A DNA stretch of 64,000 nucleotides from Paraphysomonas bandaiensis (lineage: Eukaryota; Chrysophyceae), in contig CBFFRP010000123.1 of assembly GCA_965644295.1 (NCBI GenBank), positions 124,001 through 188,000 of the forward strand, in the 5' to 3' direction. Shown here one piece after another: positions 13,097 to 26,000 of this stretch. The notes under the pieces are model-generated. The model worked only from the letters and a program-made list of their open reading frames with translations. It did no database searches and was not told where the DNA came from. Numbering within the stretch: position 1 is the first letter of the stretch; the number at the start of each line of letters is the position of its first letter. The translations under genes were made by a program, and so were the position numbers.

Positions 13097-13169
13097 GGTG
13101 GCACCTATAGCTACCCAGTATACCTAAAGGTACTCCCTAATACACGTACCTATTGAACTACAACCAATA

Positions 13170-13245
13170 TATATTATATTGAAAGTCTTATTATTAGCAA
13201 TAGGCGTTCAAAACCTGCACCAACTTAGTAGCTAGATGAATGCTA
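13170..13245 (+). repeat. Dispersed ~75-bp repeat, copy 2
   Basis: This is a diverged copy of the unit at 13021-13096, with AGCAATAGGCGTTCAAAACC and GTAGCTAGATGAATG. It immediately precedes nested MITE copy B. Confidence 0.6.
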
Positions 13246-13271
13246 GACAAACTAGTTAGACCTCTACCTGT

Positions 13272-13558
13272 TGCCCCATTCTGACAGCGTAACTAATCAC
13301 TGCGTGCGGCCCCCCAGTGGGTGCTGCTGAGTGTTGCGACCGCGCACTTCTATCTATGTACACATTGCTCAGTTCAGCGGTTCCCCATTCGGGGTCTCAC
13401 TGCATATTCAGCGCTGCTGGATACCGTGTGATAATGATGTAGCTAGTTGGGTTCAGTAGGTAGCTAGCAAATAACGTATGGGACTTAAATCAAGTATTAG
13501 TTAGGTACCCACCCGGCCCCCACCCGGCTCTACCTAAGTACGCGCTCAGAATGGGGCA
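13272..13558. mobile_element. MITE copy B, complete, with terminal inverted repeats
   Basis: A 287-bp element with TIRs TGCCCCATTCTGA (13272) and TCAGAATGGGGCA (ending 13558). Flanks show a possible 5-bp target duplication CCTGT (13267-13271 and 13559-13563). It carries no ORF and sits inside the left arm of the fold-back element. It shares most of its body with copies A and C. Confidence 0.85.
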
Positions 13559-14572
13559 CCTGTAACTAGTCAGTACACACTTTTTTATCCTACTATTGAA
13601 CTACAACCAACTCCTAAGTGCGTAATTGAAGCTTGTGAAGCTTATCGCTAGTATCTATCCTGTATTCTATGTAGCAATTACAGAATATACAGGACTACAC
13701 TATAGGAGTTACGTAGCTATTACAAGTATACAAGTAAACTGAAAATGTAGTAGCTGTTAAAGATACGATTTGTACAACAGAATAATGATGTTGGTATTAA
13801 TTTACGCTTATAGTAGTATTGTATTGGTTGAATTACGTCTTTTTATATAGTAAAATTATGATGTTGTAGCACTGTGACTTAGGAACCACGTCAATCACCA
13901 ACACCAACATTCTGTTCTACAAATCGTATCTTTAACAGCTACTACATTTTCAGTTTCTTTGTATACTTTTAATAGCTACTCCTATAGTGTAGTCCTGTAT
14001 ATTCTGTATTTCATTGCTACATAGAATACAGGATAGATACTAGCGATAAGCTTCACAAGCTTCAATTACGCACTTAGGAGTTGGTTGTAGTTCAATAGGT
14101 ACGTGTATTAGGGAGTACCTTTAGGTATACTGGGTAGCTATAGGTGGCACCTATTCGAAAAGCTATAGGTACCATCTATTGCTCAAAAATGTACCTAGGT
14201 AGACAGAGGTACCCTTGATTTTAATTACAAAAGTACCTATAGGTACTCAGAGCGGGAGTCTCACTGATGCTGGGAACCCAATTGTTATGAATCTTCAGAA
14301 GATTTATCAAATAATTGCGATTTATCAAGTAATTAACACTAGACCCCCTGTAGCAGTGAAATTTCTTAATTAAAACTGACGCTTTGCAGCACAGAATCAA
14401 TATCAAGGTGTGGTGGTATACAACTGTTCACCTGGTGTATGTTTTGAGTTATCAACAAATAAATAATGTGAGTTGGATGATTGTTGATTACCCACTGATG
14501 TCATCTTATATAATATATAGAATATTTTCCAGAGATATTTGTCTCTGTGCCCAGGCACAGTGGTTACAACTC

Positions 14573-16635
14573 TTAACAAAAGACTTTAACATATGAAAAT
14601 CGAAAACTTTTATTCGTCAATAAACCATATTGAGAGAGCTTATGCTTCACTACAAATTCACGCAGCCTTGGGGACCAATAGCTCAGCATATTTCTTTTAT
14701 CAATAAATAATGCACAATTAAGTTGATCTTTAAACACGAGTTGAGCTGGATTTGTGTAATTTTGAGCCATCCAAAATATATTACAAGTTCTTGTATCAGG
14801 AGAATCTTGGCAGAGTATATTACGCATCTTCTCCGAGAAATTTTTCATTTTCCCAACCCATTTCTCAGCTGTTGTGCCGCTGATCTTTTCTTCAAACGAC
14901 ATTTTAACTTGTGTCCGCAACAAAACTTGATATTCAGACGCTCGACAAATACTAAGATTTAGTCCATCAGAACCATACTCATCGGGGAACTCCTTGTAAA
15001 AAGCGTGTCTTGCGCTCCCAATCAAATCCGTAAGCACCAAATTGTCATATGCATCCTGACAAAGACAAAAGTTTTTTTCTTCGTTTAGCACCAAGTCGCG
15101 CAAAACAATGCCACCGTTCAGGACTAATCCATCTATTGTTGGGATTTCCACGCCAGAGATTCAAAAACGAGCCACTCATTTACCTCATCAGCTGATGCAT
15201 AAACTGAACGTAGCAAAGATAGTTTTTCTGCGTTTGATAAAATTGCTGTTCCCACAGCCGTTTCAAATTGCAAAACACATGCACCAATATCACTTGGATG
15301 GAGAAATCCCACTTTACGTGGGATTACTGTGTCGTCAAAATATATCACACCCTGGTCCATCAGCTCATAGCTTTGTGCAATATCGCGGGGAGCAGTTCTG
15401 AAATTCGACAGAGAGGTCGAAGTAAAGTCACTGGCAGCAATAGCAATGTCTGTCCCTGCGGTTTGCGTGGTTTGCATCCACGCGTCAAACATATATTTCA
15501 TGTAGTCGATGCGAGTTTGATCACCAAATAATCGATTGAAGTGATGTGTCCTTTCAAGCCGACCAAGATAAATGTCTTCGATCCAGCTCGCCAGTCCCCG
15601 AGACTTCACAAACATTTCCTCAATGCTGCTCACGGAAGAAGGAAGAAGAAAAGCCTCCGAACCAATTGCTTCTGTCGTCGCTCGAATGTATCGCTTGGCA
15701 ATGCAGTTCATCGCATCTTCCATTTCGCGGAGAGTCCTAATCGGCTTTAAGTGTAGATCCTTGTATTTCCTGTTGTTCAAACTGTGAAATCTCAGATAAG
15801 ATGGGTATTTGTCTCCGATATGTGGGGCACCAGGGATACAGAAAATGAGAGATCGAAGCACTGCTGCGCTTCCGCTCAAAATTACTAACACAGGCCGAGG
15901 ACCATCTAATTCACCTAGGAAGTGCAGTTCACCTAATATTTGTACGGCCAACTCATCGTCTGGGGATTTGCTATACAAGCACTCCACTTCGTCAACAACA
16001 AGAAGCACGTTGATTTTATGAGCAAGCAAGAAATCCACTAAATCATCACCTCCAATATCATTTAAATCTTCATAATCATATTTTTCGGCAACCGCGCTGG
16101 AAATCAAGGTGAATATACTTTTCTTCGACTTGTCGTCTTTCATATTGAAATAAATTGTTAGCGAACTAGAGGAAGAGTTTAAAACATATGCACATAGAAT
16201 CGATTTGATAAAGAAGGATTTCCCAACTCCACGGGGACCCAAAATTATAAAACAATTTTTCTGACCTCTTCAGCACGACGTATCAAGCTGAGTAAGTCTT
16301 GGAGCCAATTCTAACAATATTTCGCGACGGGATGTATCAAAAAATGTTCGCTCACGACAAACAGTTTCAACGCACACCAAGCTAGAATCGTCGGGATGTG
16401 ACTTTCGGAAATAACGTAGCCAATACCTGGTCAGCTCAAAATTATCATTCAGCAATTCTTTACAATCCCCTAGACCTGATCCTTGTCCCTTTGTGCATAT
16501 ACTCTGTTTAAATAAAAATCTCTTCATATTTACAATCTTCTTTGTGTAATAAAGAATTAAAGCGTATCGGCAGTCAGCATCTTCTGTTTTCGGAAATGAA
16601 TTGAAGCAAAAATAGTCTCTATTACTGATATACAA
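14573..16635 (-). pseudogene. Broken P-loop ATPase gene (Crinkler/RHS-like architecture suspected)
   Basis: Three linked open blocks on the minus strand. 16635-16273 has an N-terminal segment with RYWLRYFRKSHP and FFDTSRREILLEL. It is followed in the same frame, after a single TGA at about 16270, by 16242-15133 with a Walker A loop GPRGVGKSFF, a Walker B-like VLLVVDEVE and a Ser-Gly-Ser sensor-like ILSGSAA. A one-base frame change at about 15150 then leads to 15151-14573 with EIPTIDGLVLNGG and a Lys/Arg-rich C-terminus. P-loop NTPases followed by a nuclease-like domain are known from Crinkler and trypanosomatid RHS proteins. Assignment to that group is inference. With one stop and one frameshift it is probably a recent pseudogene, or two sequencing errors. 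It is flanked by transposon sequence. Confidence 0.55.
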
Positions 16636-18656
16636 CTACAGCAGAAATACAGATAATTGTTGTCTCAATATTAGAGGCATCTTGGAACAAAAATATACAA
16701 AGGAGGCCGATACGAGAATTATCTGCTGTGTTCAGTTCTGACAATTCTCAGTTGTTCAGATACTGTATACCAGGTATAGCAATAGACTACCAGTAGATGA
16801 GTTCCAGTTGTGTGAATGAATTTCGTTGTTGAGGCCGTTTCTGACGGTGGTCAAAAAAAAAATTATTTTGGATCATGGTAAAAATTTCTTTCCAACATTC
16901 ACATTCATGGTATGGTAATGCGGCCTATATTAGGAACCTCGAGTCATAATATTGTTATCACGAGTTTTACCAAGCCTATGTCGAGTAGGCTGAGCGCTTG
17001 TTGTGATTCAAACGGTGTCCTGGAACCAGCATATTGCATCCAATATATCTACATATAACTTTTCAATATATATGGCATGAAACCCCCTTTTCTTTACAAA
17101 ACACTGGTTTTTGACAGATTGCAATTGTTATCCTGCATCAAAATTCACAGTTTATGGAGAGCTCCTGAAATCACTGTGAGGTACATAGCAGAGACCAGTT
17201 GCTGAAAACAATGTTGTGATAGCAAAGATGAGATTATGAGTTCTGATTCTGGATTCATTGATAAACGGTTAAGAAATATGCACAGGTCACTGTAGGAGGA
17301 TCTGTCCCTAATTGCGCCTTCCTTGTTGCACTTAATGATCCCACATGTCCCCAAATTCAAAGAATCGTATTATTCTTACTATTTGAGTGATATGAAATCA
17401 TGATATTGACATTCATCTTATTTTGTTGGAATTATGTGCATTCATTGACTGAGCTCTATAAGCGGTATTGACACTCATGGTCCCCTACCCCTTCCAACCA
17501 CGGGTGTAGTTGTCCTATTTTGCAGTGAATTTAATCTCAATGACTGTTTATGATACTGTTATAATGGTTTGATTCATGTAAGTATGCTTTGATGAAATAT
17601 TTAGGCCATATTGGATGAGTTGCTACTTTGCGAAGCAATGTAGTACGCACTTATGTCACTTGTGACGCAAAGTCGTATGATATGATATCAACCCTTCCCA
17701 ATCAAATTGGATGTTTATAATGAGTTATTATAAATAATTTAACTTCATTTTCTTGTTTAGGTTGTTATGTCTTTCACTGTTGGTCTGGAAATGCGATTAT
17801 ATGTAGATAACTTATGCTAGTTGTAATAAACAGCTATCAGACGTTTCACCTATCTATGGTCTCTATTGTATATTCTTCAAGTGTACATATTATATGTGCA
17901 TTTTAGGGTACTGATTATTATTATTATTACGTTTCATTCTGACTCCTATTAAGACGTCATGACTATGATTATATATTGATAACTGATATATATATATTGC
18001 TATTAAACGGACAAAAGACAAAGAAAAGACAACATGATGACTAATAATAAGCATAATAATAAATATATCAACTATGATAACTATATGAGATTATGAGATT
18101 AAGGCTGGAGAAGTTTACTAGGGTATTCCGGGTTTGATATCCACGCTGATAAGGCCGTTCCTTATGACAATCCCAAATTCCATTCCCAAATTTTCAGTTT
18201 CCCAAACTATTGGAGTTTTTTTCTCTAAAATCAAGAATGGGCAATTCATTCCTAGAGACATGCCCAATCCAAATGAAACACTTAATTGTGTTGTCTGTGT
18301 ATATATATTCATATAGATTATACATTTCAATACATATATAGTAGTATGGTGAGAATATACTCTACTAGGCCTAAAGCTCTTCTTGAGAACTATGGTTGTG
18401 TCAAATGCGCTTTGCTCGTTGTTGAACAGAAGACTGAGAAGATTTGACCACTATCAGTTACTTATATGGCATACTGCTATCCCATGTATATGGCCAAGCT
18501 CACTGAGGATGAGAAGGACTCCCTCCGAAGTGATTCGTTGCAGTATATAAAAGTTAAAGGAGAAAGCCGTGAAGACAATGATGTAGACAGTACACGGGGA
18601 CATCTCATCTGGAAGAAGTATGGTCGTCTCAAGGGCGTCACTATGAATGAGCTGAT
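16636..18656. other. Long intergenic stretch, no supported gene
   Basis: AT-rich, low-complexity sequence with scattered stops in all frames. A 67-codon frame at 18466-18669 (Lys/Glu-rich) runs into MITE copy C. It might be the remnant of a coding exon but shows no family signature. Confidence 0.5.
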
Positions 18657-18933
18657 TGCCCCATATTGACAGCGTAACTAATTACTGCGTGCGGCCCTCT
18701 AGTGGGTGCTGCCGAGTGCTGCGATTGCTCGCCTCTACCTATGTACACATTGCTTAGTTCAGCAGTTCCCCACTCTGGGTTCTCACTGCATATTCAGCGC
18801 TGCTGGATACCGTGTGATAATGATGTAGCTAGTTGGGTTCAGTAGGTAGCTAGCAAATAACGTATGGGACTTAAATCAAGTATTAGTTAGGTACCCACCC
18901 GGACCCCACCTGGATCTACCTCAGAATGAGGCA
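18657..18933. mobile_element. MITE copy C (TGCCCCAT family)
   Basis: A 277-bp element starting TGCCCCATATTGACAGCG and ending TCAGAATGAGGCA. It is very close to copies A and B but with slightly diverged TIRs. It truncates a short Lys/Glu-rich open frame on its left. Confidence 0.8.
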
Positions 18934-20112
18934 CTGTCTATTTGCTTGGAGTAATAGCTACAAGGAACTGTGGGTTAAATGTATGTGTCGAGTGACTATT
19001 AGCTAGGTGACCTTTTCGATAAATATTCCTTTTGCTTGAGGAATAAGAATTCTTTCGAAATAAGCATAACAGAAAATAAGAGCCAGCACATTTCTACAAT
19101 ACGTTTGATATATTGTTAACTTCAATAGACCTACTGTTTTATAACAATTAAAGAATAGAACTTCGCTTCCGTATGTCACAATATATCATACGCGTATATA
19201 CAGTTCCTGCGAAAAAATGAGTAATATAATAGTAACAATACAGCCTGCATTCATTAGTTTGTAGCTATAGAGCTATAGTACGCGTAAGTCACATGTTGAG
19301 TTGTGAAATTTTATGAATTCAACGCACTGAATATAAATATATTGAATAGAAGAGATGTTAAAGTGCTTGATTTAGTAACTAGAATTCTTTGTACGTCGTA
19401 TTTTCGGATTACTATGAACTATGAACTCTATAAACTATACACAAGAGTATGACTGATGAATGACATGTGAAATTCAAAATGCAACTCCTAAATAGTGTAA
19501 ATCAGTATACTATACTTACAAACGTGGTACGTGATTTATTTTATATTGAAACTGTAAAATAGATAAGTATGCTGGTGTTCTTAGCTGTGCCTTTACAGCT
19601 TTACAGTTGCCAATATATTCGAAATTGACAATTTAGAATTCTTTTAGCTGAAAGGAAAGTACACACACATTGTGATCAATACCCCTTATCAGACTTCCAT
19701 CCGATTCACTAAATTTATATCGTCACAACTACCACTCAATATAGAAAGATCAGATAATATAGTGACGATCGTGTATGGTCAATATATTTCAGTTTCACTC
19801 ACATAGTTCATATCATATCTTAGTTTATGTAATGCTGTTTGTAACTACTATATTCGTATGTAATGGTCATATTCAAACACTGCTTTTAACTGCATATAGA
19901 CAAGCGAAACAAAATACTCGATGTACATTATTATTACGGCGATATACTACAATACAATTATAGAATAGATACACTGCATCTATTGTTTCAATGTTGCTGC
20001 TATTTTGATATGCCGGACAGTTTTCGCTGTTGGGCAATCATGTTGTGTACTGGCATCGAAAAGCATAGAAAATACACTCTGATCGTAAACTACAACATCC
20101 ACAAATCAAAAC
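18934..20112. other. Intergenic, no gene seen
   Basis: AT-rich sequence with no open frame that looks coding and no recognisable repeat ends. It separates MITE copy C from the 3' end of the ubiquitin-like membrane protein gene. Confidence 0.5.
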
Positions 20113-21531
20113 TCATAGAATGCCTTCCATTTTCAGAAGCGTTTCTTTCCGAATCTTTGCAGTGAATTGAAGAGGAAGACACCAGTTCGGACTGTCGTCA
20201 TCAATCTAAAATGTATATACGTTACGCAAGTAGGTAGTACCTACTATTCATTTACCTTCCTGAGTCCAAGGTGAAAGAAATCGTCTGTCAGTCTTACACC
20301 AGTGACGCCGAGCTCGAAACCCGGAAATTTTACACTGCGTAACCTGAACACGTCTCCCGCTCTGAGAACCCCCTCTGTATCTCTTTCCTTGTGTCGGATC
20401 TTACCCTTAATAGACTCCAGTCCCTTCTCCAGGGTATTGAGCGAAGCTTTCTCGATTATTTCTACACGGAAGGCCCCGCTTCGTCGAGGGACAGATGAAG
20501 ACCAGGCTATCCACCACCCTCGCACCACCGACATAAACCTATATAAAGCAATGTGACCATTTAGAGTCATACAACGTGTATAAATTTCTCAATACTCACT
20601 TTCCATGATTTTCAATGACGATGCAATCTCCGTCCTGTAACTTCTGTCCACTCAATTGCGACTCGAACTTAGTGCGAGAATTATCCGCTTCTCCATCTGA
20701 ACTCTCACGCCATCCAACAAAGTGTACAGTGTCCGGCATTTTCGCCGGGGCAGCCGCAGCGTACATGTCAACAGACCGAACCTCAAAAGCCTTTGCATCA
20801 TTGGCTGCATTTGGAATTTTCCCGGAAAGTGTGATATCCAAGCCATATCTAATCGCACCCCGGTGATCCATAATAGTTGGAATCATGCTGGAAAGCGTAT
20901 GAGCTTTCTTGTGTTGAATTTCCTCTTGCGTCAGAGGATTGAATTCATCAAGTATTGCAATGTAACAATGTACGGTGGAAAACCCGAAGAGATCTTTGTT
21001 TGCAAAGTCATTAGATATTAGGGGTACAAGAGCAGCATCAGGCTTATCAAGGAACTTTCCCTTCCCAGACTCTATGGAAACTCTGCTGGCAGGATGAACG
21101 TGGTATGCATCTGCAATCATATTCCGCACCTCCAATAGTGTTACATCAGAATTTTTTAACCAAACTTCTTTCTCGTTATCACTATCTATCAAATGTACTC
21201 GCAATCGAATAGTTTCTGCACCAGAATTTTTTTTTGATAATCTTACTAATACACCAATCATAAAACAAAATGATGCCCAATCTGCTACCACAGGATAACA
21301 AATACCAATAGATGATGCAATAGTTAATAGAATATATACTGTGATGGGTGATATAATGGGAACATATGACAGATGCATCTTATTAATAGACTTGACTTTA
21401 CATAACTCACGCAGATTAGTTATAAGCATCCATCCAAAGTATCCGAATAATGAACATGTTATGATAAATATAAATGGTTGATTCCATGTATATAACATGT
21501 GTTGAATGTGTGATATAGTGTTATTCAGCAT
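20113..21531 (-). CDS. Multi-pass membrane protein with a ubiquitin-like domain and C-terminal beta-rich domain
   Basis: Three exons on the minus strand: 21531-20600, 20538-20256 and 20205-20113, giving 435 aa. The N-terminus has two to three hydrophobic segments (about residues 17-35, 55-75 and 77-92). A ubiquitin-like stretch follows (about 103-155, IRLRVHLIDSD and VTLLEVRNMIADAYHV). A middle region carries HKKAHTLSSMIPTIMDHRG. The C-terminal part repeats a pattern L.xGDxxxIxN / MSVVRGWWIAWSSS / LRAGDVFRLRSV, which resembles beta-trefoil or similar all-beta folds. The family is not recognised. The plan suggests a membrane-anchored adaptor facing the cytosol, by inference. The gene is divergent from WDR27, 747 bp away. 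Confidence 0.75.
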
Positions 21532-22278
21532 ATCTCTGTATGTATGTATGTGTATACGTATAGTGAGAGAGGGAGTTAATGAGAGATCATTGAATAGAGA
21601 GGGATTGATCAGAGATGTGGTTGTTCAAATGATTAATGAGAATTGTTTTCTTATTGAGTGATGTGATACTGACTTCTATGTGATTGTTAGATACATACAT
21701 GTGTATATATATGTATATGTATATGTATGTACATGTAGAGGATGCTAACGCACAGTGTTACGTATATATATAGAGAGAGTGTACAGCAGTACTGTACTGT
21801 ACGTTTATGTGTGTGTTACCTTCTATTTGTTGTTTGTATAGTTTCTAGCGAAAATTGACCAACTTTTCATAAAATCAGTGAGGATTCTTATCTATATCCT
21901 GGGTATCCATAATTATATTATAAAAACTCCATAAATTTGTTCTCTAAAATCCAAATGCCAGTATACCCCTACACAACACTATCGAAATATTCAAGAAAAT
22001 GCTGTTGAAAAACGGGCATCATGCAACTATATCATACATACATGTCGTAGTGTATGGTATGTACATATGTACATATAGACTGTATACAGCAGTACAAGTA
22101 GTGTACATGTATATATATATATACACACATAGATGTCTGCTCAAGTTTAAATAGTTTCATGATAACAGAACTATTAAACCAACTGTATACTACTCTCATT
22201 ATATCCATCAATATCACTATCAGCTAGTACACTATAGATTGAAAAGACTGAAACTAGATCGGATAGTAACTGTATATA
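21532..22278. promoter_or_regulatory. Intergenic region between two divergent genes
   Basis: This 747-bp region separates the start codons of the ubiquitin-like membrane protein gene and WDR27, so it must carry both promoters. It holds TATGTA/TACATA-rich low-complexity runs (about 21,690-21,760 and 22,040-22,130). No specific motif could be singled out. Confidence 0.5.
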
Positions 22279-25200
22279 ATGTCTAATCCAAGAGAGAGTG
22301 TATCATCACGTGTATCACGTCGTCAAAGTGTATCTTATATTGAACAAGTATCATTTCGACCATTTTGTGTCACTTGTTATGATCATTATGTTGCTGCATA
22401 TTTGTGTTCAACATCAAGGGGGAATTATTTGGCATTATGGGGCCCTGAGGAGCACATGTCGGTCACTGGAGATCTCGATGTCACCTCAGCTAAAGTAAGA
22501 TTACTATATATATATGTCACGATTTATATATAGCAATGTAATACAAAAGTTGTTATGTAGTTCTGTAAGAATCTGTGTAATGGGACAGTTATTGCTCTCT
22601 GTCTTCGAGTACTTCGTGTTCATGGAAGCATTCGACTAATATTTTACGCCACAAGTCGTGAGTATATAGAGCGCTGGGAATTGAATGAGTTCGGTGATGT
22701 ATTGACCTACAATAGTGTGAGACTGCAAACCGGCATTGAGACCTTTATTGTTAGTAGAAATGGGGATTCGATAATAAGCTTCGAATCTAACTTCATCGTA
22801 CTACGAAACAGTGGTTTACGTGTGTATGGCATGTACAAGTTAGGCAAGGAAGTGGCCTGTGACGGTGTACTTATAGACCACAACGATAAGAGGTACCTTA
22901 TTGCATGTTACGAAAGTGGTCTGGTCGTGGTGAGTCAGTAATATACTATCGCTTAAGGTATATGACGTATATTGTAGGGTTGGGAAGTTCTGGACGATGA
23001 GGACGAAGATCTACAGCCAATGCCAGTGTTTGAGCTACATTTGCTGACACGGGACGCGCTGTGTGCTGTAGTGGAGGTGAAGAATGACGAAACATTGTAC
23101 AACCGCAGACTTTGCGTTGCAAGTAGAGATGGACATGTGTGGCTACTTGAGTGGGTAGGTGCCGATACTCTGATCATCTAGAATTCTGTTAGGAGTGACG
23201 AATCATATGCAGTCAATGAAAAATCTATCCGTATGCAACGAAGTACGACGAGTTGATCTCAGAAAGAAGCTGCGATATAAGACAGGAAAGTCTGGTACTG
23301 ACCCCTCTGGCCAACATGATGGGGTTGGGGTTAGTGGCGGAGGACTTGTGGTTCAGACCATGGCTACTGCTCCAGATGTAGGTGGAGGATATATACCTCT
23401 GGGGTGCCGCGCGTCTTCCGAAGAAAAGTATCCCCAAGATGCTTTATACAAACCTGTTCTGTGCGTGGTAACCTCTACAGGGGGCACTGTGGTGATTGAC
23501 GTCGAGGTATGGAATAAATGATTACTAGAGGTGTCGCTTACACGCTGTGCAGAACTTTAAGGTGGTGTTAAGTCTCTCCGCCAGGGATCAGCGCAATGAG
23601 CTTAGTGATTTATTCCATGGCGCCCCGGTTGTTTCCTCCTGCATAACTTCTGTATTCTTGGGCGATAATGAGAGACAGCAGGCTGCTTTTCCCGACAACT
23701 ACTCCGACGACAGTAGTGAGGGATCGGTGGATCGAGCCGAAGTTGCTGCCAGGGCGGCAGCTATACTTCGGCGGGGTTCAGTTACTGACTCTTCCAATAG
23801 GCGTAGTAGTAATGCAAGGAGACGTAGCAGTGTAATGCAGACAGACGCGAAGAAATTACGTTCCCAGCTGTTTGCTGTAGAGGCTGCTCGCATGCGACCA
23901 AGCAGCGAAGAATATGTCCTCATTACTTTGTCCGTGATCCTAAGCGGGTTCGACCGGAAGATAACCCTTCGACCGACCTACATTAAGCGTATAAATTCGA
24001 AAGCGAACAATAGGAATAATTATGTTCCTTGCACGGTATAACCTATTTTGTCAAACCTATAAATTGGGAATTATATCTATGGAGTAGGGTGATAAAAGAG
24101 AAACTGAGCAAAAGGAGCATGTAAGATTTGCGAGTAGAGATAGTAGGCCCCCTGCGTCCGAGCAGCAACAGCAGGCCGAGAAGGAGGTACGCAGACTGCC
24201 GCGATGGGCACAGACGGATAGTGCTGACAGTCTCCTGGAAGATGGTGTAGGATCTCTTCACCTTGCCACTGAAGAGTGCAAGGACAATGATTCCTTACAA
24301 GACCAGCCGCTATCTTTTTTCACCCCACCTCCAGCCTGTCTACCTGAAAAATCACCTTTACACGCCCTTTCACCCACTCCTTCTGGATTACCGACCACAG
24401 GAAAGTACCAAGACTCTGCGCGTAGTAGTGTTTCACGGGCGCGGTCCACGGGAGGAAGAGGGGATTGGGAAAAGCCTGGAAAGACTAAAACCGGGGAGTT
24501 AGTGGACCTTCCGGTCACTTTTCATTGCCGGGTGAAGTCATCAGGATATGGGAGCGCTGATGTTGCATCCAATAGATGGAAGCAGCGCCGTCAACCGAAC
24601 ATGAAGCGACGCTCTCTTTCAGCTTCCAGGGCGGCGAACAAGGATCGTACTACTGATGGGGCGAGATTAAGAATGTACCCCAAAGATTGTTCTCTTCTTA
24701 CTGTTAGACAGGAGCATAATGTGAGCGACGTCTTGTAGAGACATCTTTTTCTAACTGTATACTTGTCATCTATAGGATTACCCGCCTCGGGTATCATCAA
24801 TCCAAATGACTCCCATTATGCGAATGAGTTTTTCCGCTGACGGCAGTAACATAGGCATTGTCAGTGCAGGGAATGATGTGGGGACGCTGAAGACTCCTCT
24901 TGGGCGATATAAAGGAGAGGGTAGGTGCACTTGCCTCCTACTGCATCGGGGTCATTTTTTTCTTATTGCAGGTTTGTTTTATCTTGGTCATGATGGTCAA
25001 GTGAACACTGTTGAGTTTTCACATAGCAGCAATCTCCTCATATCTTCATCTGCTGACCACACTGCGCGTATTTGGCGGATGGGGAAGGTGGACTCAGCAG
25101 CCGTAGTCCTCTCTCACAAGCACAATAACCCCAAGGTTGGAGGTCCAGGACCATCTCCGCACAAACCGCCGCGGCCCTTGTCACAGACTAGGAACAAACC

Positions 25201-26000
25201 CTTTGCTGGGCCTATTTCCAGCGCATCCTTCTTCTATATGGATAAGTTTGCTCTTCTGGTACATGCTACCAATAGTCTATTGAGTACTGTTAATTGTGAA
25301 TGTATATAGTCATCTCGAGCCTCTGTGTATATGTACTCTTATGATCTTGGAGAGCTGGATGCGGCAAATGATCTTAAGCGTCTACAGGCGGTTGGAAAAT
25401 ACAAGCTTGTGAATGAGTGGAGTTGCGGGGCAGCGCAGAGCATCACTGCAATGGCTTGTATGAACAGTGTATGTTCAACTATGATCCTCGCCGCTGGATC
25501 AGACAGGTAGAATTATGCTATTTACGAGCAGCATGTTTAATTGCTGGTGCAGATCTATCTGCATATTAGATGCTGTTACCGGCCAAACCGCGAGGACGGT
25601 TGAGTCTGCTCACGAACGCCCTATCAACTGGATTGCTCTACCACAACCGTCTGTGCATGTTCCTCTACCGCAACATGCTTTCAATGTGTTTGCCACCAGT
25701 GCCTCCGATAACCTGATCGTTTTGTGGGATGTACGATCACCTCGATGTGTTGCCCGATATGCGGATCACATCAACAGACGAGAAAAGATTCAATGTGCGT
25801 TCAGCCCTTGTATGAGGTACCTTGCGACTGGGTCAGAAGATAGGAGCGCTCGTATCCTAGACGTGACTAGCGGAAGAGAAGTTGCGAAACTATCTGTCGC
25901 GCATAGAGATGTCGTTAGTGGTGTTAGCTTTCATCCCATACACCCGCAACTTGCGACGTGCTCATATGACGGTGCCATTAGATGCTACACAAGTGAATAG
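22279..26000 (+). CDS. WDR27: WD-repeat protein 27
   Basis: Ten exons: 22279-22494, 22561-22929, 22978-23158, 23193-23506, 23553-24035, 24088-24720, 24776-24920, 24972-25258, 25310-25506 and 25553-26000, giving 1090 aa. Introns run 34-66 bp. The N-terminal half is a diverged beta-propeller. A low-complexity Ser/Arg/Pro-rich linker (about 580-790) follows. The C-terminal propeller has GHDGQVNTVEFS..SADHTARIW, ATSASDNLIVLWDVRSP, AFSPCMRYLATGSEDRSA and FHPIHPQLATCSYDGAI. The phrase FFYMDKFALL followed by LAAGSDRSICILD and AHERPINWI fits WDR27 of animals. WDR27 biochemistry is poorly known; it is probably a scaffold. The human protein is shorter, the extra length being mainly the linker. Confidence 0.82.

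Larger units (their letters stand above)
12919..14233. mobile_element. Fold-back (long inverted-repeat) element with nested insertions
   Basis: The left end CTTTTGTAATTAAAATCAAG (12919) is the reverse complement of the right end at 14233. Arms match almost without change over several hundred bases: the ends, a middle block (GGTGGCACCTATAGCTACCC and GAACTACAACCAACTCC) and an inner block (CTATCCTGTATTCTATGTAG). The centre lies near 13,800-13,900. The left arm is interrupted by two copies of a 75-bp repeat and by MITE copy B, which the right arm lacks. No coding capacity is seen. High arm identity suggests recent activity or gene conversion. Confidence 0.8.

Noticed and set aside
14573-16635. 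ORC4 as identity of the P-loop gene
   Set aside because: The GPRGVGKS loop resembles ORC4, but the rest of the protein and the C-terminal block lack ORC4 winged-helix features that I can recognise.
18466-18669. 67-aa Lys/Glu-rich ORF as a gene
   Set aside because: It runs into MITE copy C and has no upstream exon or family match; at most a relic.
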